Below, piece by piece: positions 1 through 5,057 of a DNA stretch of 5,498 nt (the first letter of the stretch is position 1; each line of letters opens with the position of its first letter). Both the position numbers and the translations under genes were made by a program. The stretch lies in contig JAIYAG010000056.1 in the NCBI GenBank assembly GCA_027489195.1, positions 1 through 5,498 on the forward strand, read 5' to 3'. The notes beneath the pieces were generated by a model that made no database searches, was not told where the DNA came from, and was given only the letters and a program-made list of their open reading frames with translations. Source of the stretch: Burkholderiales bacterium (lineage in GTDB: Bacteria > Pseudomonadota > Gammaproteobacteria > Burkholderiales > Burkholderiaceae_E).

Positions 1-269
1 CCGAGAGCGTCGACGCGCTCGTCGGCCCGCTGGCGTGGACGACGCAGTTCCGCGCCCTGGGCTACAGCCGGCTGCTGCACGGCCTGCCAGGGGTCGGCGG
101 CCTGCTCGCTGCCTTGTGCAGCACGGTCATGCACCTGCGGATGAAGCTGGAAGACGCACTGACGCCGCAGGCCTGGATCGACAGCAATGCCGCCGTCTAT
201 CTGGTCATCGCGCGCAAGGTGGCTGCCACTGAAGCGGCGCGCGATGGCGCCCGTTCCAAGTCCCCCTGA
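1..269 (+). CDS. C-terminal part of a probable SAM-dependent methyltransferase (5' end outside window)
   Basis: The open frame starts at base 3 and ends at TGA 267-269, giving 88 visible residues without a start codon, so the gene begins upstream of the window. The fragment reads as a mostly helical stretch followed by a hydrophobic strand ending in YLVIARK. A closing strand followed by a basic residue is typical of the last beta strand of class I SAM-dependent methyltransferases. The SAM-binding motif I would lie upstream and is not visible, so the assignment rests on this weak terminal signature and on the context: a complete methyltransferase starts 10 bases after its stop, followed by GtrA and glycosyltransferase genes. 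It probably belongs to the same operon. An unrelated glycan enzyme is possible. The reading frame is well supported by codon usage, with GC-rich third positions and no competing frame with a better protein. Confidence 0.5.
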   Translation, partial: ESVDALVGPLAWTTQFRALGYSRLLHGLPGVGGLLAALCSTVMHLRMKLEDALTPQAWIDSNAAVYLVIARKVAATEAARDGARSKSP

Positions 270-279
270 ACGTCGCCCC

Positions 280-855
280 ATGTCAGCCTACCGATTGCGC
301 ATCCTCGAACAGCTGGCCGCTGCACTGCAGCCTCTGGAACCCATCCGCCATGCCCTGGACTTCGGCTCGGGCGACGGCTACTTCGCCAGCCAGCTGCCGC
401 AGCGCGCGAAGCTGACTGCCATCACGCCAGTCGATGTGGTGGAACGCGCGCAGAGTTTCATCCGGCCACAGCTGTACGCCGGCGACAAGCTGCCTTTCGC
501 GGATGGCGCGTTCGAACTCGCGTACAGCGTCGATGTTCTGCACCATTGCCCCGACCCCATGGCAGCACTGGCGGACCTGGCGCGCTGCAGCAGCCGCTAC
601 CTGATGCTGAAGGACCACAACCACGGCGGAGCCTGGGGCAAGCTCACGCTGGGCCTGCTGGACGAGATCGGCAACCGCCGCTTCGGCATTCCTTCGCCCT
701 ATCTCTACCAGCACGACTGGGCCTGGGTGAAGTGGATCGAATCGCATGGCTTCGGACGGCGGCTGTTCATTCACCCGATGCCTTGCCATGTTGGGCCCCT
801 GGCCTTGACCAACGGTCTGCAGTTCATGGGCTTGTGGGAACGCCAGGATGGCTGA
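280..855 (+). CDS. Class I SAM-dependent methyltransferase (Methyltransf_11-like)
   Basis: A 191-residue protein from ATG 280. Motif I, the glycine-rich SAM-binding loop, is clear at residues 26-35 (LDFGSGDGYF). An acidic residue follows the second strand in TPVDVVERA. Residues 71-89 contain LPFADGAF and YSVDVLHH, the usual pattern of the Methyltransf_11 fold around strand 4. The protein then carries an aromatic-rich region (YLYQHDWAWVKWIE) that may form the acceptor side. The acceptor is unknown; the neighbouring glycan genes suggest a sugar or lipid-linked intermediate. An in-frame ATG at 244 would add 12 residues and overlap the upstream gene by 26 bases. ATG 280 is preferred because it sits 10 bases past the upstream stop and gives a compact N-terminus before motif I, although neither start has a strong Shine-Dalgarno. 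The 3' end overlaps the next gene by 8 bases, suggesting translational coupling. Confidence 0.85.
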   Translation: MSAYRLRILEQLAAALQPLEPIRHALDFGSGDGYFASQLPQRAKLTAITPVDVVERAQSFIRPQLYAGDKLPFADGAFELAYSVDVLHHCPDPMAALADLARCSSRYLMLKDHNHGGAWGKLTLGLLDEIGNRRFGIPSPYLYQHDWAWVKWIESHGFGRRLFIHPMPCHVGPLALTNGLQFMGLWERQDG

Positions 856-1252
856 AGCCCCTGCGGTGGCAGCAACGGCGGGGCGCTACGGGCTCGTCGG
901 TGTCGCTTGCGCCTTGCTGAACGTCGCCATCGTGTTCATCGGGCACGACCTGCTCGCGTGGCCCTACCTCGTGGCGGCCGCCTGCACCTGCTTCATCACC
1001 ATCCCCTTGAGCTACTTCGCGCATCGCCGCTTCAGCTTCCGGCAGGCCACGAACGCCGGCTGGGCGGAGTTCGCGCGGTTCCTTGCACAGCAGCTGTCGC
1101 AGTTCGCGCTGGGCCTGCTGCTGCTGGCGGCCTTCGTGGAAGGCCTGGGCCTGCCGCCGGCGCTGGCGATGGTGGCAGTGTCGCTGGCGCTCTTCGTCTA
1201 CGGGTTCGCCTGCAACAGGACCTGGGTGTTCAGGGCCTTGGGCCCGCGCTGA
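848..1252 (+). CDS. GtrA-family membrane protein
   Basis: A 134-residue, very hydrophobic protein with four predicted membrane helices at about residues 13-32, 38-57, 79-98 and 104-122, the layout and length of the GtrA family (PF04138). Each half ends with the short basic-aromatic signature of the family: HRRFSF (59-64) after helix 2 and CNRTWVFR (122-129) after helix 4. GtrA proteins are proposed to help move polyprenyl-linked sugars across the inner membrane or to assist the glycosyltransferases that use them; the exact role varies and is often unproven. The ATG at 848 lies inside the end of the methyltransferase gene, with GGGA at 836-839 as a plausible ribosome binding site. The next gene begins 13 bases downstream. 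The placement between a methyltransferase and a glycosyltransferase fits handling of a lipid-linked sugar. Family confidence is high and substrate is unknown. Confidence 0.88.
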   Translation: MAEAPAVAATAGRYGLVGVACALLNVAIVFIGHDLLAWPYLVAAACTCFITIPLSYFAHRRFSFRQATNAGWAEFARFLAQQLSQFALGLLLLAAFVEGLGLPPALAMVAVSLALFVYGFACNRTWVFRALGPR

Positions 1253-1265
1253 GGGCCGGGCCGGC

Positions 1266-2417
1266 GTGCGCATCCTGCAGGTCAGCGCCTTCTATGCAGG
1301 GCATGGCGGCGGCATCGAGGTGGTGGCGGACCAACTGGCGAGGCGGCTGGCAGAGAAGGGCCACGAAGTGCGCTGGATGGCAGGCGGTGCCGCAAGTGAA
1401 ATGCCCGAGGCAGTGCCACAGGGCCTGACCTGCCTGCACGCGGCGTCGTGGGACCCACTCGAAAAGAGGCTGGGCCTGCCCTTCCCGTTGTGGAGCCCCG
1501 GTGCCGTGCGGGCGCTGTGGCGGTCCGTGCGATGGAGCCAGAGTGTGCAGGTGCACGACTATCTGTATGGCTGCAGCCTGCTGGCCATCGTCTTTGCCCG
1601 TCTGATGCGCAAGCCCGTGGTGCTGACACAGCACATCGGCGCGATCCCTTTCCGGTCGATGTTGCCGCGCCAGTTGCTGGCGCTGCTGAATCGCAGCCTG
1701 GGTGCACTGGCGCTTCGAAGCGTGCATCAGGTCGTGTTCGTGGGGCGGCCCGTGATGCAGTTCTTCATGACGCGCGTGCGCTTCGGCAGGCCGCCACTGC
1801 TGCTGCCCAACGGCGTGGATCACCAGCGCTATCGCCCTGCGCCTTTCCAGCCGCGAAGCGCAGGGGACGCCGTCAGGCTGCTGTTCGTCGGGCGCTTCGT
1901 CGAGAAAAAGGGCCTGCAGCATCTGCGCGCTTCGGCGCAACTTCAAGGCGCGCATTGGACCTTCATCGGCTCCGGGCCGGCAGGCCCTGCCACCTGGAGC
2001 GAGATCGACAGGCGCAACATCGACCTGCCGGGACGGCTGCCGCCAGAAGAGGTCGTCGCCCACTATCAGAGCGCGGCGCTTCTGGTGCTGCCCAGCACGG
2101 GTGAAGGCTTCCCGCTCGTGCTGCAGGAAGCGCTGGCCTGCGGTACGCCGGTGCTCGTGAGCACGGAGGTTCACGAAGCCTTCCCCAGTTCGGACCCGCG
2201 CTGCGTCTTCCATGTGGAGATGCGCGGCAGCGACGCAGCCGTTGCGCTCCGGCTGAAGCTGCAGGCGTTGATTTCAGACCCGCAGTTGCTGATCGACGCC
2301 CGAGACCACGCCGCCGAACTGTCACGCCAGTGGAACTGGGACGAGTGCGCCGTGCGCTATGAGGCGCTGCACCTGGCAGCGGCGGGGCTTTACGGACGAC
2401 CGGCAGACGCCCCGTAA
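1266..2417 (+). CDS. GT4-family glycosyltransferase (GT-B fold)
   Basis: A 383-residue cytoplasmic enzyme expected to transfer a sugar from a nucleotide-sugar donor with retention of configuration. The N-terminal acceptor domain begins RILQVSAFY and contains the glycine-rich loop GHGGGIE (12-18). The C-terminal donor domain shows LPNGVD (180-185), LFVGRFVEKKG (206-216), FIGSGP, a DLPGRLPPEEV segment and the EX7E signature in GEGFPLVLQEALACGTPVL, with glutamates at about 280 and 288. The open frame extends upstream to an ATG at 1083 inside gtrA, but the family N-terminus begins at the GTG, preceded by GAGGG at 1251-1255, so GTG 1266 is the start. The length is normal for GT4. The gene lies 13 bases after gtrA and is probably cotranscribed. 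The TAA stop (2415-2417) lies inside an inverted repeat. Donor and acceptor cannot be read from the sequence. Confidence 0.92.
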   Translation: MRILQVSAFYAGHGGGIEVVADQLARRLAEKGHEVRWMAGGAASEMPEAVPQGLTCLHAASWDPLEKRLGLPFPLWSPGAVRALWRSVRWSQSVQVHDYLYGCSLLAIVFARLMRKPVVLTQHIGAIPFRSMLPRQLLALLNRSLGALALRSVHQVVFVGRPVMQFFMTRVRFGRPPLLLPNGVDHQRYRPAPFQPRSAGDAVRLLFVGRFVEKKGLQHLRASAQLQGAHWTFIGSGPAGPATWSEIDRRNIDLPGRLPPEEVVAHYQSAALLVLPSTGEGFPLVLQEALACGTPVLVSTEVHEAFPSSDPRCVFHVEMRGSDAAVALRLKLQALISDPQLLIDARDHAAELSRQWNWDECAVRYEALHLAAAGLYGRPADAP

Positions 2418-2452
2418 CAGCCTGCAGCCTACAGCCCCCCCCGGTTACGGGG
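2410..2452 (+). repeat. 9-bp perfect inverted repeat spanning the glycosyltransferase stop codon
   Basis: CCCCGTAAC at 2410-2418 is the exact reverse complement of GTTACGGGG at 2444-2452, with a 25-base loop. The left arm contains the TAA stop of the glycosyltransferase. The right arm contains the GGGG that begins the GGGGAG Shine-Dalgarno-like sequence at 2449-2454. No T tract follows, so this is not a standard intrinsic terminator. It could stabilise the 3' end of the upstream mRNA or mask the downstream ribosome site in read-through transcripts. Confidence 0.5.
2418..2442 (+). repeat. Three imperfect CAGCC heptamers running into a C8 tract
   Basis: CAGCCTG (2418-2424), CAGCCTA (2425-2431) and CAGCCCC (2432-2438) are three adjacent seven-base units. 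The last merges into a run of eight C (2435-2442). Together they make up the loop of the inverted repeat at 2410-2452. The units are short and may be chance, but a homopolymer next to a surface-structure gene is worth noting because such tracts can slip in replication. Confidence 0.35.
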
Positions 2453-2463
2453 AGCCAGTGGCG

Positions 2464-2511
2464 ATGCGGGTGGTATTGCTGGAACAGATCACTAGACTTC
2501 CCACGAACTAG
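2464..2511 (+). other. Possible 15-codon leader ORF upstream of the pilin gene
   Basis: ATG 2464 opens a frame encoding MRVVLLEQITRLPTN, which ends at TAG 2509-2511. GGGGAG (2449-2454) lies 9 bases before the ATG, a credible Shine-Dalgarno. The stop codon abuts the G7 tract that serves as the pilin ribosome site, and the pilin GTG begins 10 bases after the stop. Translation of this ORF would bring ribosomes directly onto the pilin start. It is too short for codon statistics and may be chance. The peptide has no recognisable attenuation signature such as runs of one amino acid. Confidence 0.25.
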
Positions 2512-2524
2512 GGGGGGTCAGGTG
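2510..2524 (+). promoter_or_regulatory. Pilin ribosome binding site with a G7 tract and GTG start
   Basis: AGGGGGGG at 2510-2517 lies 4 bases before the GTG at 2522 and is the only Shine-Dalgarno-like sequence there. GTG is chosen because translation from it gives a short, basic prepilin leader ending in glycine right before the FTLIE sequence; no in-frame ATG exists upstream in the gap. No convincing sigma70 or sigma54 promoter was found between 2418 and 2521, so the pilin promoter position remains open. Confidence 0.6.
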
Positions 2525-2995
2525 CCAACGCAGCGCAGGGGTTTCACGCTCATCGAACTGATGATCGCCGTGGCCATCATCGGTGTCCTCGCCGCCGTGG
2601 CGCTGCCGGCCTACCGCGACTACACGGTGCGCGCCAAGGTTTCCGAAGCCCTGCTCGCCGCATCCAGCTGCCGCAACGCCATCAGCGAGATCGTGCAGAC
2701 CGCGGTGCAGCCCGACGTGGGCGAAAGCCTGAGCACGGCGTGCAGCTTTGCGTCCAGCCGCTATGTCGCCACGGGCGAGGTCAGCTCGAACGGGGTGATC
2801 GTGGTCGCGGTGCAGAACCTGGGCACGCCACCCGACCGCAACATGCTGGCCCTCACGCCCTACACGGACGCGGCCATGACGAGCCCGCTGCAAGCCGCCA
2901 GCGCGGGCGGCGCCGTCATCGTGGCCTGGAAGTGCGGCCCCTTCGTGCGCAACGGGCTGGAAGAGCGCTACCTGCCGGGGTCCTGCCGGAGTTGA
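2522..2995 (+). CDS. pilA: Type IVa pilin (major-pilin-like prepilin)
   Basis: A 157-residue prepilin. The leader MPTQRRG is cut after Gly7 by prepilin peptidase PilD, leaving Phe1 of mature pilin, which is normally N-methylated. FTLIELMIAV follows with the conserved Glu at mature position 5 (residue 12), then a hydrophobic helix to about residue 28 and YRDYTVRAKVSEAL, the classic amphipathic continuation of alpha-1. There are four cysteines: 50, 74, 138 and 155. The last two enclose the C-terminal D-region loop, where WKCG and LPGSC match the usual disulfide loop of type IVa pilins. The protein ends CRS, so the last residue is serine. Length fits a major pilin of type IV pili, used for twitching, adhesion and DNA uptake. 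A minor pilin is less likely given the D-region. The downstream O-oligosaccharyltransferase suggests the pilin is glycosylated. Confidence 0.93.
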   Translation: MPTQRRGFTLIELMIAVAIIGVLAAVALPAYRDYTVRAKVSEALLAASSCRNAISEIVQTAVQPDVGESLSTACSFASSRYVATGEVSSNGVIVVAVQNLGTPPDRNMLALTPYTDAAMTSPLQAASAGGAVIVAWKCGPFVRNGLEERYLPGSCRS

Positions 2996-3018
2996 CCCGG
3001 CGGCAGGCGGCCGGCAGG
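2971..3018 (+). repeat. Two-tier nested hairpin across the pilin stop codon
   Basis: CCTGCCGG occurs at 2971-2978 and again at 2982-2989, and CGGCAGGC occurs at 3001-3008 and again at 3012-3019. Bases 2971-2978 pair perfectly with 3011-3018 (8 bp), and 2982-2988 pair with 3001-3007 (7 bp). The two stems are separated by a symmetrical 3 by 3 internal loop and capped by a 12-base loop holding the TGA at 2993-2995. No T tract follows. The likely roles are mRNA 3'-end protection or partial attenuation between pilin and ligase. Confidence 0.6.
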
Positions 3019-3021
3019 CCA

Positions 3022-3096
3022 TGCCCCGAGGCGCGAGGGGCAGTGCAGCATCCGGGCTAGCATCCGCCGCTGTTGGCGGCATGCACGGTGCCGTGC
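3022..3096 (+). repeat. Further small GC stems in the pilA-pglL gap
   Basis: Three short stems follow the nested hairpin: TGCCCC (3022-3027) with GGGGCA (3037-3042), CCGCC (3064-3068) with GGCGG (3075-3079), and GCACG (3083-3087) with CGTGC (3092-3096). The rest of the 126-base gap (2996-3121) is GC-rich without an evident promoter or a clear ribosome site for the next gene. No stem is followed by T residues, so no standard terminator is called. In such GC-rich DNA single short stems can be chance. Confidence 0.35.
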
Positions 3097-3121
3097 CCGG
3101 CGCTCGCCCCCGCCCGACCCC

Positions 3122-5050
3122 TTGCTGCACCGCTCTTCCTTGCACACCGCCGTTGCCCCCACCGCCGCACCGCACGCCACACCGCTGGCGCTGCTCGTCA
3201 CGGCCACTCTGGCCGCCGCTGCGCCCACGCTGCTGGCCTACAACGTCTCACCTTCGCCCACCTTCCTGAACCAGGCCCTGGCACTGGGCCTGTGGGGGCT
3301 GTGGCTCATGGCTTCGCAGCCGCTGGGGCCTGGGCGTGCGCTCACGCCGCTGTTCCTGGCGCTGGGGCTGATGGCTGCAGCATCGCTGTGGTCCTGGGGC
3401 CCGGGCGGGTTGCCGGCCAGCGTGGCGCTGTCGTCGCTGGCGCTGCTGGCAGCGGCGGCGCTGGTGCTGGCGGGCGGCGCGGGGGCGCGGCGCCGGCACG
3501 ATGCCGCGGCCATCATTGCCGCCTTCTGCTGGGCCTATGCCATCACCGGGCTGCTCAACGCCGGCGTGGGCGCGCTGCAGGTCTACACGCCGGGCTGGAC
3601 CGACGGCGATTGGCTCGCCACTTCCAGCTACGCCGGCCGCGCCGTGGGCAACCTGCGCCAGCCCAACCATCTCAGCAGCGTGCTGACCTGGGGCTGCATC
3701 GCCGTCGTCGGGCTGGTGGAACTGCGCCGCCTGCGGCCGCGCTGGGCCGCACCCTGGCTGGCAGTGCTGGTGGCGGCCATCGTGCTGACGGCTTCGCGCA
3801 CGGGGCTGCTGAGCGTGGTGCTGCTGGCCCTGTGGGCCGCGCTGGACCGCCGGCTGCAGCCGCGCACGCGGCTCATGCTGCTGGCCACGCCGCTGGTCTA
3901 CGGCCTGGCCTGGTGGGGCGCAGCGCAATGGGCGCAGATGACGGAACAGACCTTCGGCGGCGCGGCACGGCTGGCAGAGACCGACATCTCCAGCTCGCGC
4001 TTCGGCATCTGGGCCAACACGCTGGCGATGGTGCGGCAACAGCCCTGGACGGGGGTGGGCTGGGGCGAATTCAACTACGCGTGGACGCTGACGCCCTTCC
4101 CGGGCCGGCCCACGGCCTTCTTCGACCACACGCACAACCTGCCGCTGCAGCTGCTGGTGGAACTGGGTTTGCCGCTGGGCGGCGCGGTGCTGGCGCTGCT
4201 GCTGTGGGCGCTGTGGCGCGCCGCGGCCCGCGCGTGGGCGCGCACACCACCTGCGGGTGACGACGCCGCCAGCGGCCTGCCGGCGGCGCAGCGCTGCGCG
4301 CTGATGATGGTGCTGATGATCGGGCTGCACAGCCTGCTGGAATATCCGCTGTGGTACGCCTACTTCCTGCTGCCCGCCGCCTGGGCCTGGGGCTTTGCGA
4401 TGCCGGCAGCGCGGGCCGGGGTTGCAGCGGCTGGCCCCACGGCAGCCGATGATCTACGGCCTGCACGCACGACGAACACCACGCAAGCTTCACAGCCCGC
4501 GCCGGCCATGCACGCCCCGTCGCGGGCGCTGGCCATCGGCGCCGTGCTGATGGTGTTGGGCGCGGGCTATTCGGTGGCCGACTACCGCAGCGTGGTCGCC
4601 ATCTTCCGCGCCACGGCTGGCGACCCGCCGCTCGATCAGCGCATCGCCGCGGGCCAGCGCAGCCTGTTCTTTGCCCACCATGCCGACTACGCGGCAGCAA
4701 CGTCCGGCGCTGCCATGCCCGACCGCCAGGCCGCCTTCGACGGCGCAACGCACTACCTGCTGGACACGCGGCTGATGATGGCCTGGGCACGGCACCTGGC
4801 AGCACAGGGCCGCGAACAGGAAGCGCGGCATCTGGCGCAGCGGCTGCGCGAATTCCGCAAGACCGATGCCGCAGCGTTCTTCGAGCCATGTGCCAAGCCT
4901 GGCGCCGGGCCGGCAGCTTCTGCTGCGCCGCAGCCAGCGGCAGCATCGGCACCGGCGGCGGCGGCCAGCACGCCCCTGCCCTTCCAGTGCCAGCCGCTGG
5001 CCGCGCCGCTGGTCTGGAGCGACTTCCTGCAGACGCAGGCAGCGCAGTGA
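3122..5050 (+). CDS. pglL: PglL-type protein O-oligosaccharyltransferase (Wzy/O-antigen ligase superfamily)
   Basis: A 642-residue inner-membrane protein expected to transfer a glycan from a polyprenyl carrier to Ser/Thr of periplasmic proteins such as pilin. Many hydrophobic segments run from about residue 20 to 430. GNLRQPNH (176-183) matches the PglL_A signature that separates protein ligases from plain O-antigen ligases. The Wzy_C core shows SSRFGIW (291-297), PWTGVGWGEF and FDHTHNLPLQLLVELGLPLG; H336 and H338 lie in the periplasmic loop where PglL enzymes have an essential histidine. A further helix near 469-486 precedes a soluble C-terminal domain resembling Wzy_C_2. It ends in an Ala/Pro/Ser-rich segment between C590 and C623. 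The start is TTG 3122; TTG 3140 is an alternative, and the first ATG lies too far inside (codon 63). No good Shine-Dalgarno is seen, suggesting low expression. Wzy polymerase is the main alternative. Confidence 0.85.
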   Translation: MLHRSSLHTAVAPTAAPHATPLALLVTATLAAAAPTLLAYNVSPSPTFLNQALALGLWGLWLMASQPLGPGRALTPLFLALGLMAAASLWSWGPGGLPASVALSSLALLAAAALVLAGGAGARRRHDAAAIIAAFCWAYAITGLLNAGVGALQVYTPGWTDGDWLATSSYAGRAVGNLRQPNHLSSVLTWGCIAVVGLVELRRLRPRWAAPWLAVLVAAIVLTASRTGLLSVVLLALWAALDRRLQPRTRLMLLATPLVYGLAWWGAAQWAQMTEQTFGGAARLAETDISSSRFGIWANTLAMVRQQPWTGVGWGEFNYAWTLTPFPGRPTAFFDHTHNLPLQLLVELGLPLGGAVLALLLWALWRAAARAWARTPPAGDDAASGLPAAQRCALMMVLMIGLHSLLEYPLWYAYFLLPAAWAWGFAMPAARAGVAAAGPTAADDLRPARTTNTTQASQPAPAMHAPSRALAIGAVLMVLGAGYSVADYRSVVAIFRATAGDPPLDQRIAAGQRSLFFAHHADYAAATSGAAMPDRQAAFDGATHYLLDTRLMMAWARHLAAQGREQEARHLAQRLREFRKTDAAAFFEPCAKPGAGPAASAAPQPAAASAPAAAASTPLPFQCQPLAAPLVWSDFLQTQAAQ

Positions 5051-5057
5051 CCGGTGC

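Noticed and set aside
1230..2213. Minus-strand open frame of 327 codons opposite the glycosyltransferase
   Set aside because: It has His/Gln/Arg-rich composition without motifs. The plus strand encodes a clear GT4 enzyme.
2459..2480. Sigma54 promoter upstream of the pilin gene (many pilA genes use RpoN)
   Set aside because: TTGCT at 2476-2480 fits the -12 box, but the bases 10 upstream of its GC read GC instead of the invariant GG, and no other GG-N10-GC pair with good flanks occurs in the gap.
2476..2498. Sigma70 pair TTGCTG and TAGACT
   Set aside because: The spacer is only 11 bases and both boxes are imperfect, so it is not credible as a promoter.
2464..2511. Leader ORF as a remnant of ribosomal protein L9 (MRVVLLEQI resembles an L9 N-terminus)
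   Set aside because: The resemblance covers about nine residues and the next L9 residues are absent. No neighbouring ribosomal gene supports it, so chance is more likely.
2418..3121. Mobile element, attachment site or CRISPR in the gaps around the pilin
   Set aside because: No transposase, integrase, target-site duplications or regularly spaced repeats are visible. The repeats seen are short hairpin arms.
3073..4260. Long plus-strand open frame of 395 codons overlapping pglL
   Set aside because: It yields an Ala/Arg/Gly-rich sequence without family motifs, while the overlapping pglL frame carries membrane segments and conserved motifs.
3248..4330. Long minus-strand open frame of 360 codons opposite pglL
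   Set aside because: It is an Arg/Gln/Pro-rich shadow typical of GC-rich DNA, with no recognisable domain and no ribosome site.
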